Of a DNA stretch of 64,000 nucleotides, positions 47,401-55,352 are shown piece after piece. The notes beneath the pieces were generated by a model. The model was given only the letters and a program-made list of their open reading frames with translations. It did no database searches and was not told where the DNA came from. The position numbers and the translations under genes are program-made. Source of the stretch: Rhizobium sp. BK418 (GTDB lineage: Bacteria; Pseudomonadota; Alphaproteobacteria; Rhizobiales; Rhizobiaceae); contig NZ_SLZK01000002.1 of NCBI RefSeq assembly GCF_004341105.1, forward strand, positions 240,216-304,215, given 5' to 3'. Each line of letters starts with the position of its first letter. The first letter of the stretch is position 1.

Positions 47401-48222
47401 GAAAGCGTCGTCGGCCGTTGCCGGATCAATGCCGACGGACTGCAGCGCCACCGTGCGCAGGCGCGGATCGGCGAGCAGATCGTCGACCGACTGTACCGAA
47501 CCGATATTGTCGCGGAAATACTGGGCGTCGCCATTGTTGGGCTTGAAATTGAACTGCTGGGCGAGTGCATAGAGCTTGTCGCCGACATATGTCTTGTTTG
47601 GATCGAAGCTCGGATCGCTCGGGTCCGGCGCATTGCCGCCAAGCTTGCTGATGTCAGTTGTCAGGACACCGGCAATGTAGTCCTTCGACATATAAGTCGG
47701 GTCGATGCCGACGCTCTTCAATGCGTAGTTCAACAGGCGGGAATTGCCGACGAGGTCCTGGACGGTCTTCACATCGTCCATCTGCGCACTGTAATAATTC
47801 GTTTCAGTTACAGCCTGCTGTGCCGCATCGGCAAAGGACTGCTTGTAGAGGCCGATCAGATCGTCTTCTTGGGCATCCGTCTGGATATCCTTGGGCGGTG
47901 CATTGAAGTTGAAAGCGGCAGCGAACTCCTTGTAACGGGTGTCGGAAAGCTTGTTGGCGAAGCTGTTCGGATCCGTAAGATCGCTCTCCAGGACCTTCTT
48001 CATGAAGGCCTTGGCATAGGTCATGTCGTCAAGGCCGTAAGCTTTCATGGCGTAGCTGTAGAGCTTGTAATCGCCAAGGAAGTCGTCGACGTCCTTCACC
48101 TTGTTGATATTGTCGGCGTAATATTGGGCGTCTTTCTTGACCTGCGCCTGATTGGCGACGCGATCCAGACTCTTGGGCATATCACGAGACAGAATGACGT
48201 ATGCCAGGGATGCCGTGATCAT
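44500..48222 (-). CDS. Giant DUF1217 repeat protein
   Basis: This 1240-residue protein consists almost wholly of about ten DUF1217-type repeats of 60-110 residues spanning roughly residues 40-1105. Each repeat begins V-D-x-L/F-L-x-D-x-x-L, continues with an Y/L-x-x-A-x-G-L/I-D helix and L-T-D-P-x segment, and ends A-F-N-F-x-x-D-G. The first 25 residues (ITASLAYVILSRDMPKSLDRVA) and the last part (LLKRFTAMYD) are the family's conserved ends. DUF1217 genes in rhizobia often sit in flagellar clusters, but none is visible here. The ATG at 48222 has AAGGG upstream; an in-frame start 126 bases earlier is unlikely. Confidence 0.85.
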   Translation of the reverse strand: MITASLAYVILSRDMPKSLDRVANQAQVKKDAQYYADNINKVKDVDDFLGDYKLYSYAMKAYGLDDMTYAKAFMKKVLESDLTDPNSFANKLSDTRYKEFAAAFNFNAPPKDIQTDAQEDDLIGLYKQSFADAAQQAVTETNYYSAQMDDVKTVQDLVGNSRLLNYALKSVGIDPTYMSKDYIAGVLTTDISKLGGNAPDPSDPSFDPNKTYVGDKLYALAQQFNFKPNNGDAQYFRDNIGSVQSVDDLLADPRLRTVALQSVGIDPATADDAFIKMVLTSDPSTLGGDAPLSNPDPSLNYVGDKYKELRSYFSFNADGSVTGSAQNADQTQTVASLYAFRAPAVGGVAQTAAQKSNVIEQYNIKTAPQIVDRDGTASDVYYTSPAMSDLNKAYYLSKIGTITNVDQLVNDKRLADYVRSAFNMDPGFTQLKSVLTDPAYARSVNLGDAYEAFNFKSDGTVSPTERAQSYDQLTGIVNGATNVSGYFSNMMMPPGGISPIDNVDELLSDKVLTSYIKDAYGLGQDFSNSELKNILMDSAYAATAGHQDIHDAFNFNADGSVNGAIQNFDQFQGISQLAANNSSYYQTKLGDLSNDGSTAAVDVFLADNKLVSFLRTSMQIGNDIDNATLRGILTDPTVAAAQGYSDVYQLFNFRQDGTVAQNTLSQNADQVAAMNQKVSDAATYYGSTMPWISSVDQLLADQKLNSYIRYAFSIPTSVSDADLHNILTDQSGTGPYANVKAAFNFQADGTAVPGLPAQTSTQMASLNSAANIREEGILDRMGDVNDVDQLLADSSLTDYLKMAYGLSFDTTDAELKNILTDPAHAASVGQADLNAAFNFAADGSLPTSTSAQTGEQASNTSDNYTARVNNQGNDLIDRIIANYKSRMDDSDGVKNVNDFMKTNATADTLLGNDSYPDLYQMALQAYGLTSDDVSRSTMRKLLVSDPYDPKGYVASFKDDRITKMVRAFNFGPDGKAAEPMSALSAATMTKYATDYKSHVTMLMKDGPAKDRASKAATTEVDYFGKTIPTITSLDDFLADKRLTDLVLTANGLDPKKYDKDTLKKIFTSDPDDKKSYLNTTADARFKEIVASFNFDKDGNLTRAKMGTIQDKQAEANTQQMYVQMTLETQEGEKNDGVRLALYFKRKAGDITSLYGILGDKALYQVVQTAYSLPQQMSSMDVAKQVDLLGRFVKLEDLQDPKKVDKLLKRFTAMYDIQNNTQQSPALQLLTGGTGQAASLL

Positions 48223-48522
48223 AAGTGCGCCCTTTTCAGCAATATCTTTAAAGTATGACGGACTATTGGTGCGAGCATTATGCCACCCAAAGCTTACCCG
48301 AGGCTTACCTGAAGCTGTCCCGCGTTGACGCAAGGGCGCGTTCACCAACCGGAAACCTTGCCATATTCAGTTTTGCTAACCATCCCCGGAGGCAGGATTT
48401 TCTTAACCGCGATTTTTAAGCTGTACGGAACGGGGGCCGCCTATTGTCAGGCCATAGAGGACGAAAAGTCCCAAGGAGAAGACCGGAAACCGGCTCTCAG
48501 GTAAGACAAGGGTAGAAATGAA
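48223..48522. other. Intergenic region between the DUF1217 and DUF6101 genes
   Basis: These 300 bases lie between divergent genes. They hold no supported gene. A CCGGAGG sequence and a TTTTCTTAACCG stretch lie near 48388-48409; I see no clear operator. Confidence 0.4.
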
Positions 48523-49089
48523 ATGAAGAATACCGTTCTGAAGCCCGTCTGGGCTGGCACGACATTGCGTCTTGATCCGTCTCGCTTTCCGCAACAGGTA
48601 AGCTATGCCATCCACGACCATGCCGGTGACGTCAGCATAACGATCGACGAACGCGGCGCGGTTCTACGAAAAGTTCTCCCTTCCAGCGGCCTGCCGCTCT
48701 CCATCGCCCTGCCGCGACGCGTCTTCAAAGGTGTTGCAGCCCGCGCCATCGACCATGGCAATGGGGAGGTCACGGTGACGCTCGAACTGCATCACGAAGA
48801 TCCGGAACTCTGCATTCCGTTGCTCGTCGCCCACGATCTGGGCGATATCGCCGCCGACTGGCGCAGCTGGTCGGAAGCCTTCGGCATTCCCATGCTGATG
48901 GTGGAAGCCGACGGCGTCGCGCGTCCGCTCGAAGAGCATCTTGGCGGTCTGCGCACCGGTGAAATGAAACCGCGCCGCCGCCATTCCTATTTCGCAAACC
49001 GCCGCCCGCGCTTCCTCGTGCGCCGCACGACCGGCAAGCTCGGCGTCATCATGAAGATCGAAGGCAAGGAAATCATTGCCCGCAACTGA
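48523..49089 (+). CDS. DUF6101 family protein
   Basis: This 188-residue soluble protein has a beta-rich amino-terminal two-thirds (HDHAGDVSITIDERGAVLRK; LPRRVFKGVAARAIDHGNGEVTVTLELHH) and a basic C-terminal region (KPRRRHSYFANRRPRFLVRRTTGKLG). It matches the DUF6101 group of Rhizobiales; function unknown. The basic tail might bind nucleic acid. It is followed by a strong terminator. Confidence 0.75.
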   Translation: MKNTVLKPVWAGTTLRLDPSRFPQQVSYAIHDHAGDVSITIDERGAVLRKVLPSSGLPLSIALPRRVFKGVAARAIDHGNGEVTVTLELHHEDPELCIPLLVAHDLGDIAADWRSWSEAFGIPMLMVEADGVARPLEEHLGGLRTGEMKPRRRHSYFANRRPRFLVRRTTGKLGVIMKIEGKEIIARN

Positions 49090-49124
49090 GCCATAGGCTC
49101 AGAACCTCATTACAAACCCATCTC

Positions 49125-49160
49125 AAGAGCGCTGTGCGTCCGGCACAGCGCTCTTTTTTT
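49125..49160 (+). terminator. Strong Rho-independent terminator after DUF6101
   Basis: AAGAGCGCTGTGC (49125-49137) pairs perfectly with GCACAGCGCTCTT (49143-49155) around GTCCG, followed by a run of T's to 49160. It ends the DUF6101 transcript. Confidence 0.92.
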
Positions 49161-49235
49161 GATCTGCGCATCCGGCTTTCCAAACATCGAGTTCGATTTT
49201 CGGGCCGTTGCCTTGCCGGGTTTTTCAGTTCGCGG

Positions 49236-50195
49236 TCAGGGAATGGCGAACAGCAGCGAGACTAACAGGCCGAGGAAGATAATCAATCCAACGCGGGTGT
49301 TCGATTTGAAGAGCGCAAGGCACTGGGCGCCGTCATTGATATCGAGCGTCCTGATCTGCCAGGCAAACATGCCGGCCGCGACCAGCAGACCCACGAAGGC
49401 GAGAAGTCCAACGCCAGCAAATGCGAAGGACAGGAACATCAATACGAGCGTCAGCCCGTAGAGGCCGATCAACGCCAGGTGTGTGCGATCGCCGAACAGG
49501 CGGGCGGTGGAGCGAACACCGATCAGCTCGTCATCCTCCTTGTCCTGATGGGCGTAGATCGTGTCGTAACCGATCGTCCAGACGACAGAGGCGGCATAAA
49601 GCAGGACGGCTGAGAAGGACAGGCTGGCGAAAATCCCTGCCCAGCCCATGAGCGCACCCCAGGAAAAGGCAAGGCCGAGGAAGAATTGCGGCCAATCAGT
49701 AAAGCGCTTGGCGAAGGGATAGAGCGCGACGATGCCGAGCGACAGCACGCCGAGAAACACGGCAAACCAATTAAACTGCAACAGCACGAACAGGCCGACC
49801 AACGCCTGCAGTCCGATGAATATCTTTGCCTGCCGGCGCGTCACACGACCCGACGGCAGCGGACGCGACCGGGTGCGCGCCACCTGCATGTCAATCTCGT
49901 GGTCGACAAGGTCATTATAGGTGCAGCCGGCGCCGCGCATGGCAACCGCGCCGATGAAATACAGGAACAGATGGTAAAGCAGCAGGGCGCCGGAAAAGAC
50001 GCGCGGCTCGATGGCTGCATTGGCGGCGAGCGTCGCCGACCAGAAGCACGGCCACATGAGAAGCTGCCAGCCGATCGGCCTGTCCCAGCGCGCCAGCTGC
50101 GCATAGGGCCACAGCCAGGGCGGCAGGATGCGGTAAACCCAGTTCTCCGAGGGCGCATCGGCAACACGCCCGTTGAGATCGTCCATCTGTTGCAT
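49236..50195 (-). CDS. ubiA: 4-hydroxybenzoate octaprenyltransferase
   Basis: UbiA attaches the polyprenyl tail to 4-hydroxybenzoate in ubiquinone synthesis, in the inner membrane. The 319-residue protein has eight to nine helices and both Asp-rich metal-diphosphate motifs: NDLVDHEID and the YAHQDKEDD loop. The RPLPSGRVT segment is also typical. The start is taken as ATG 50195, giving normal length; a GTG at 50222 and an ATG at 50186 are alternatives. It converges on the DUF6101 gene. Confidence 0.96.
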   Translation of the reverse strand: MQQMDDLNGRVADAPSENWVYRILPPWLWPYAQLARWDRPIGWQLLMWPCFWSATLAANAAIEPRVFSGALLLYHLFLYFIGAVAMRGAGCTYNDLVDHEIDMQVARTRSRPLPSGRVTRRQAKIFIGLQALVGLFVLLQFNWFAVFLGVLSLGIVALYPFAKRFTDWPQFFLGLAFSWGALMGWAGIFASLSFSAVLLYAASVVWTIGYDTIYAHQDKEDDELIGVRSTARLFGDRTHLALIGLYGLTLVLMFLSFAFAGVGLLAFVGLLVAAGMFAWQIRTLDINDGAQCLALFKSNTRVGLIIFLGLLVSLLFAIP

Positions 50196-50343
50196 GCGGC
50201 CATCTAGCGATGGGCGCCTCACATGGTCAAGACTTCATTACCGATGAGCCTCGTTATGCGGTTCAATCGAGGCGCCACACCCTGCAGGGCTTGCGCCTCT
50301 TGGAGGGCGAAGGGAAGCTGTGGGCCAAAGGCAGTTGGAGCGC

Positions 50344-51123
50344 CTATCTCTGACGCGCGCTCAAGGCTCGCTTCACATCTTCCTCAGCACCGTCCAGTAA
50401 AGAGACCAGGGCCCTGCTCGCCGCAGCGGGATCGCGATTTTCTATGCTGTCCACGACCTCCTGATGCAACGGCAGCGAATGGCTTTGGCCCTGCGGATTA
50501 TCATCGGAAAGCCGGAAACTGATTACCAGCGCAGTCTCGATCAGCGCTGCCAGCGAACCGATCAATTCATTGCCGGACATGCGCAGCACCGCCTGATGAA
50601 ATGCGAGGTCAGGAACCGCAAAGCGCGCACCATCATCGCCCGCCAGCTCCATTTCGACGAGCAAAGCGCGCAAATGCTTGATCTCTGCCGAGGTGGCACG
50701 TTCGGCGGCCAGCGCACCAGCCGTCGGCTCGATCGCACGACGCAACTCGAAAAGCGAGCGGGCGTCCTCGGCGGTGGTTCTTCCCCCATATCGCCACAAC
50801 AACACGTCCGGATCGAGAAAATTCCATTCCTGGCGGGGGCGCACGCGAGTGCCGATCTTCGGTCGGGATTCCACCATGCCCTTGCCGGCCAAAACCTTGA
50901 TCACCTCACGCAGCACGGTGCGGCTTACCCCATGCGCGGCGCTCCAGTCGTCCGCGTTCGGCAGCTGATCGCCGGGAGAAAGATCCCCCCGCACGATGCT
51001 TTGGCCGATCTCGTTGAGCACCCTCGTATGCAGGCTGCTGCCGGAGATCCCCTCCATGCGCAGCGGCGCCATGAGAACCGATGACCGCACTCTCGCATTC
51101 TTCGTATTCTTCATACTATTCAT
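50344..51123 (-). CDS. GntR family regulator, FadR/FCD subfamily
   Basis: This roughly 259-residue regulator has an amino-terminal winged helix (DQLPNADDWSAAHGVSRTVLREVIKVLAGKGMVESRPKIGTRV) and a C-terminal FCD ligand domain (about 110-245) with the metal-binding His pattern (DLAFHQAVL and PLHQEVV). FCD regulators sense small organic acids. The amino terminus is uncertain, since in-frame ATGs at 51159, 51123 and 51114 all lack a well-spaced ribosome-binding site. It is divergent from the autotransporter gene across an AT-rich region and may control it. Confidence 0.87.
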   Translation of the reverse strand: MNSMKNTKNARVRSSVLMAPLRMEGISGSSLHTRVLNEIGQSIVRGDLSPGDQLPNADDWSAAHGVSRTVLREVIKVLAGKGMVESRPKIGTRVRPRQEWNFLDPDVLLWRYGGRTTAEDARSLFELRRAIEPTAGALAAERATSAEIKHLRALLVEMELAGDDGARFAVPDLAFHQAVLRMSGNELIGSLAALIETALVISFRLSDDNPQGQSHSLPLHQEVVDSIENRDPAAASRALVSLLDGAEEDVKRALSARQR

Positions 51124-51580
51124 ACTAATGTCACATCGCTCCCCTATTACCGCTCTCATAGAACAAGCGTTTCAGTTACGTCAACTCATGATATGTAAAT
51201 TAAAAGCCGAAGCCATGTGTAAGTTGAGCAAAGCAACCAGAAATGGAAGATTTGTAATGATTTTACTGACATATATTCGAGATTAATTCTCGGCTTCTAT
51301 TTGCTTTTTCTGCGATTATATTCTCTATGCCAGAGGATACCGCGGAATATAGATTGAACACCGCAGATGCTTAGCAGTATTTTCGATATTCTCGATTGCG
51401 CGCGCTGAGTTAGCACTCGACTTCCATTCCCCTGAAAGCATTGCGATCGACCGGTCCTCAAGCCTGTCGGCCGGATCTCGGCGCTTTCACCACGCCGTTT
51501 CACCACCGCCGCTTGTCACCAGGCCGGCGGGCCCTCTCGGCTGCGCCACGCAGCTTTTGCCCTCGCGAAAGGAACCTGAA
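51124..51580. other. AT-rich intergenic region between GntR and autotransporter genes
   Basis: About 450 bases whose left two-thirds (51110-51400) are clearly AT-richer than the flanking genes. It includes CGAGA (51278-51282) / TCTCG (51288-51292) as a short inverted repeat. No gene is supported. It should contain the two divergent promoters. Confidence 0.55.
51278..51292. promoter_or_regulatory. Candidate operator CGAGA-TTAAT-TCTCG
   Basis: A 5-5-5 inverted repeat within the AT-rich GntR/autotransporter promoter region. GntR-family operators are short AT-centred palindromes, so it is a plausible site, with no direct proof. Confidence 0.35.
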
Positions 51581-53482
51581 ATGCCATTCATGACGAGAGA
51601 TCGATCAACCGGGGCGCCGTTGGCGCAAGCGGCAAAACCGCTCCTCTTCACCGCTCTTCTCTGTGCAACGGCCATTCCTGCTCATGCCGTCGAGCCTTGG
51701 ATCATGGTCGAAAAATTCACCTTCACCGACGATCCCATTACCTATCGCGGCCAGGGCGTCACCACCGACGGCAAGAACTGGTACTTTTCAGGCACCAATG
51801 CGCTGGACAAGGCGGACGGGAACTTCAACACGATCTCGCGCGACAACCACGCGATCGATCCGGCTCTCGCAAATCCGTTTCCCGATGCGCCGAAAGGTCT
51901 CAATCATATCGGCGACATTGATTACGCCGACGGCTATCTCTATGTCTCGCTGGATTCCAGCGCCCGCGACCCCATTACCGGCGCTCAATACAATACGCCA
52001 GTCTTTGCGATCTATAACGCAAGCGACATGAGCTATACGGGCCGGTATTTCTCGCTGAACCCGCCTCACGGCAGGCAAGATATCGCAAGCTGGGTAGCCG
52101 TGGACGCCAAGAAGGGCCTGATCTACGGCATGGCCTATGACAATTCCACCGAGATCGCGGTCTATAATCTCGCCGATGGATCCTTCAAGCAGTACATCCC
52201 CCTTTCAAAGACCATCGACCAGGCGCAGGGCGGCAAGATTCTTGACGGCTATATGTATTTCTCCACCGAAAGTGCGACGAAAGCGTTTTATCGCGCCAAT
52301 CTGACAACCGGCGAAGTGGAGGAAATCGGGCAGCTCGACACGCCCGGCGATCAGGAAGTGGAGGGCCTCGCCTTCGGCATGACCAAGGATGGCTGGTCGC
52401 TCTACATCATCAACCGCGAACAGCCCGATCCATCTATCGACGAGTACATCGGCTTCTACCGCTATCTCAGGCCCTACGGCAATGCGCTCTCCGGCGAGAT
52501 CCATTCCAGCGTCAAGGGCGCGTTTATCCAGGACAGCATCTATCTCGACGATGCAGTCAACCAGCGCCTCCGCTCGGCCTTCAGCGCGGTGGGCACGCCG
52601 ACGTCGGAGGTCACCTCGTATGACGAGAACGGCTTGACCGGCGCCATCAGCAATACCGAAAGCCTTGCCTTCTGGAGCCAGGCGATCGGCGCCACGAGTA
52701 CGACTGAGGGAAAAGGCTACTCGGCCGATTTCGACCACACGACCGGCGGTATCGTTTTTGGTGCCGATGCGACGGCAGGTTCTTGGCGCCTCGGCGCTAT
52801 TGCCGGCTACAGCCGCACCAATTTCGATGTCGACGCCCGCAGCTCGTCCGGTTCGAGCGACAACGTCCATCTTGGTATCTATGGCGGTACAGAGTGGGGA
52901 CCGGTCGGCTTCCGCACGGGCTTCTTCTACTCGTCACATGACATCAGCACCACGCGCCACGTGGTCTTCCCGGCATTCAGCGAAACCCTATCGGCCGACT
53001 ACGATGCCCGCACCACCCAGGCTTTCGCGGAACTGTCCTACCGAATGGACTTCGAAGACACCGCCTTCGAACCCTTTGCGAACCTCTCCTATGCCCGCCT
53101 GAAGAGCGATGGTTTCTCCGAAACGGGCGGCACGATCGCCGCGCTGACGAGCGATGAGTCCAGCATGAATACCGCGTTTACGACGTTCGGTGTCCGCGCC
53201 TCGACCGATATCGCCCTTGAGGATGCCAAGGCGACCGTGCGCGGCATGCTCGGCTGGCGTCACGCTTATGGCGATATCACGCCGAGTTCGAACCTGGTCT
53301 TCAATACCGGTGCAAGCTTCGATTCCGTCGGCGCTCCGATTGCCCAGAATGCTCTGACCATGGAAGCCGGTCTGGACTTCAACCTCGCGAAGAATGCGAC
53401 GATCGGCGTGTCCTATTCCGGCCAGATCGCAGGGGATACCCAGGATCATGCCGGTAAGATCAATTTCAACGTGAGCTTCTGA
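51581..53482 (+). CDS. Autotransporter with propeller-like passenger
   Basis: This 633-residue protein is a type V secreted surface protein. A signal peptide of about 32 residues ends ATAIPAHA. The C-terminal part (about 365-633) is an autotransporter beta-barrel, with alternating strands (WRLGAIAGYSRTNFDV..., FRTGFFYSSHDIS...) ending in N-V-S-F. The passenger (about 33-340) is unlike a beta helix: it has repeated D-G-Y-L/M-Y and Y-N-x-S-D elements (GLNHIGDIDYADGYLYVSLD, GKILDGYMYFS), suggesting a beta-propeller of the SMP-30/YncE type. ATG 51581 has AAGGA eight bases upstream. Confidence 0.85.
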   Translation: MPFMTRDRSTGAPLAQAAKPLLFTALLCATAIPAHAVEPWIMVEKFTFTDDPITYRGQGVTTDGKNWYFSGTNALDKADGNFNTISRDNHAIDPALANPFPDAPKGLNHIGDIDYADGYLYVSLDSSARDPITGAQYNTPVFAIYNASDMSYTGRYFSLNPPHGRQDIASWVAVDAKKGLIYGMAYDNSTEIAVYNLADGSFKQYIPLSKTIDQAQGGKILDGYMYFSTESATKAFYRANLTTGEVEEIGQLDTPGDQEVEGLAFGMTKDGWSLYIINREQPDPSIDEYIGFYRYLRPYGNALSGEIHSSVKGAFIQDSIYLDDAVNQRLRSAFSAVGTPTSEVTSYDENGLTGAISNTESLAFWSQAIGATSTTEGKGYSADFDHTTGGIVFGADATAGSWRLGAIAGYSRTNFDVDARSSSGSSDNVHLGIYGGTEWGPVGFRTGFFYSSHDISTTRHVVFPAFSETLSADYDARTTQAFAELSYRMDFEDTAFEPFANLSYARLKSDGFSETGGTIAALTSDESSMNTAFTTFGVRASTDIALEDAKATVRGMLGWRHAYGDITPSSNLVFNTGASFDSVGAPIAQNALTMEAGLDFNLAKNATIGVSYSGQIAGDTQDHAGKINFNVSF

Positions 53483-53530
53483 GCCGGACCTGCAGTCCGC
53501 CGCAGGTTTCCTCTCGGAAATACCGTTGAA

Positions 53531-53563
53531 AAAAGACGTCGCAGCGCTGCGACGTCTTCTGTT
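53531..53563 (+). terminator. Terminator after the autotransporter gene
   Basis: A perfect palindrome, AGACGTCGCAGC (53534-53545) with GCTGCGACGTCT (53546-53557), follows the autotransporter stop by 50 bases and runs into CTGTTT. The loop forms by opening the central GC pairs. Confidence 0.75.
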
Positions 53564-53619
53564 TGATACAGTCGTGCACCTATCTACGCAACTGATCCAC
53601 ATCCTTCGGAGATCTGCCG

Positions 53620-54411
53620 ATGAGCCAAGATGCCAGCAACGACCACGCCCCCTGTGCCAGCTATCCGAGCCTCAGGGGCCGAAGCGTGTTCATTACCGGC
53701 GGTGCAAGCGGCATCGGCGAAAGTCTTGTCCGGCATTTCTGTGCGCAGGGCAGCCGCGTTGCCTTCGTCGATATCGCGGAAGATAGCGGCCGTGAACTCG
53801 CCGCAGCAATAGCGACTGACGGTCACGCCGCACCGCTCTTCATTGCCTGCGATCTGCGCGATATCGAGGCGTTGAAGCGAGCAATCGGGCAGGCCGTCGA
53901 GCAGAACGGCCCGCTTCAGGTACTGTGCAACAATGCCGGCAACGACGACCGGCACCAGACGGAGGATGTGAACGTCGCCTATTGGGACGACCGCATGGCG
54001 GTCAACCTGCGCCATCAATTCTTCGGCGCGCAGGCAGCCCGGCCGTATATGAAGGCACTCGGCGGCGGCTCGATCATCAATTTCGGCTCGATCACCTGGA
54101 TGGTTGGAGATCCGGATTGCCCGGCCTATGTCACCGCGAAAGCGGCAATCTGGGGGATGACGCGGGCGCTCGCGCGCGAATTCGGCCCCGAACGTATCCG
54201 CGTCAACTGCATGGTGCCTGGCTGGGTCATGACCGAACGGCAGATCAATCTCTGGTTGAATGAGGCCGGCGAGCGGCAGATCGCCGAGCGCCAATGCTTG
54301 CCGGACAGGCTGCAGCCTTCCGACATCGCCCGCATGGCGCTGTTTCTCGCTTCCGACGACAGCGCCATGTGCACCAGCCAACAGTTTATCGTCGACGGCG
54401 GCTGGGTCTGA
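53620..54411 (+). CDS. Short-chain dehydrogenase/reductase (SDR)
   Basis: This 263-residue classical SDR has ITGGASGIG, D48 of the NAD-selective FVDIAED segment, CNNAGND, the catalytic Ser in FGSIT and Y-V-T-A-K. The C-terminal QQFIVDGGWV end is typical. Sequence character is like sugar or polyol dehydrogenases, but the substrate is unknown. It is separated from the autotransporter by a terminator, and converges on the MipA-like gene. Confidence 0.9.
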   Translation: MSQDASNDHAPCASYPSLRGRSVFITGGASGIGESLVRHFCAQGSRVAFVDIAEDSGRELAAAIATDGHAAPLFIACDLRDIEALKRAIGQAVEQNGPLQVLCNNAGNDDRHQTEDVNVAYWDDRMAVNLRHQFFGAQAARPYMKALGGGSIINFGSITWMVGDPDCPAYVTAKAAIWGMTRALAREFGPERIRVNCMVPGWVMTERQINLWLNEAGERQIAERQCLPDRLQPSDIARMALFLASDDSAMCTSQQFIVDGGWV

Positions 54412-54424
54412 GCGCCCAGCTGGG

Positions 54425-55243
54425 TCAGTTCAGCGTGAAATTGAACTTGTAGCTGGCGGACACGCCGATCAGGAACTGGTTCTTGGAACCACGCTCGCGC
54501 ACAAGACTGCTATCAGCGGCCGGCCCGGCAAGGCGCTTGTATTCCGCGAAGGCACTCGTCGACAGATTTTCCGTCGCATTCCAAGTGAGCGCTGTGCCGG
54601 CGCCGTAGGACTGGATGCCGCCCGAGGGATCATACTGCTTCAACCCGCTTGCGGCTGACTGCGCTTCGTTGACGCCGTAATAGGAATGGAAGTAGCCGCT
54701 CGTTGCAAAGGTGGCACGCGGGCCGCCTGACAGTTGCAGGTCGGGGGCGATATCGGTGAAAGCATCGAGTGCCACGTCAGCCACAAGGCCGTCATGGGAG
54801 CGGATGCCCTGGCGCAGTTCGGCGCGGGCGCGCAGCCAGTCGGTCGGATAGACCTCGGCGAAGCCGCCGACTTCTGCACCCCACTTGACCTTCTTGAGAC
54901 CACGCAGATCGCTGTCGTCGCCTTCGTCACGCTCAGGCACATAGCGGCCGACGATGCCGGCGCGGAAGCCGCCGTTATCGACAAGTGCGAAGGATGGATT
55001 GTCGTTGCGCGAAGAGAACCGAGGGCCGGTTCCCTGGCGGCCGACGGAGATCAGCGGACTGAACTTGAACTCGTTGGTCGAAGCGCCTTCGAATTTGGGC
55101 GCGGAAAAGCCGGATACGCCGACTTTCAGATACCAGTCGCCGGACCACCAGTGGCCGCCCTCCTGAGCAGAGGCCGTGCCGAAAGAAGCAAGGGCAACAG
55201 CTAAAGAGATCGATACGACTGATCGATTAAACACAATCCGCAC
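54425..55243 (-). CDS. MipA/OmpV family outer membrane protein
   Basis: This 272-residue protein has a signal peptide (ending ASA at about residue 26) and a beta-rich remainder with strands of alternating hydrophobic residues and a terminal F-N-F-T-L-N. The GHWWSGDWYLKVGVSGFSAPKFEGAS start and the FRAGIVGRYVPERDEG and WGAEVGGFAEVYPTDWLRARAEL segments match MipA/OmpV proteins, which in other bacteria scaffold peptidoglycan hydrolases or act as porin-like surface proteins. The role here is unknown. Confidence 0.85.
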   Translation of the reverse strand: MRIVFNRSVVSISLAVALASFGTASAQEGGHWWSGDWYLKVGVSGFSAPKFEGASTNEFKFSPLISVGRQGTGPRFSSRNDNPSFALVDNGGFRAGIVGRYVPERDEGDDSDLRGLKKVKWGAEVGGFAEVYPTDWLRARAELRQGIRSHDGLVADVALDAFTDIAPDLQLSGGPRATFATSGYFHSYYGVNEAQSAASGLKQYDPSGGIQSYGAGTALTWNATENLSTSAFAEYKRLAGPAADSSLVRERGSKNQFLIGVSASYKFNFTLN

Positions 55244-55352
55244 TCCAGAAAACGCAATACAAGAACGGCCGCGGACGGCGGCGACCGGAACATTTATAGC
55301 GATGGAGTTACCTCAATCTTAACCACGCCAGCGAGATTGAGGGGATGTGAAA

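Noticed and set aside
48223..48348. Upstream in-frame extension of the DUF1217 gene (42 more residues)
   Set aside because: The added residues do not resemble the family; the internal ATG has a proper ribosome-binding site and begins the conserved N-terminal cap.
50996..51286. Plus-strand frame in the AT-rich GntR/autotransporter region
   Set aside because: It overlaps the 5' end of the GntR gene and has no family or ribosome-binding site.
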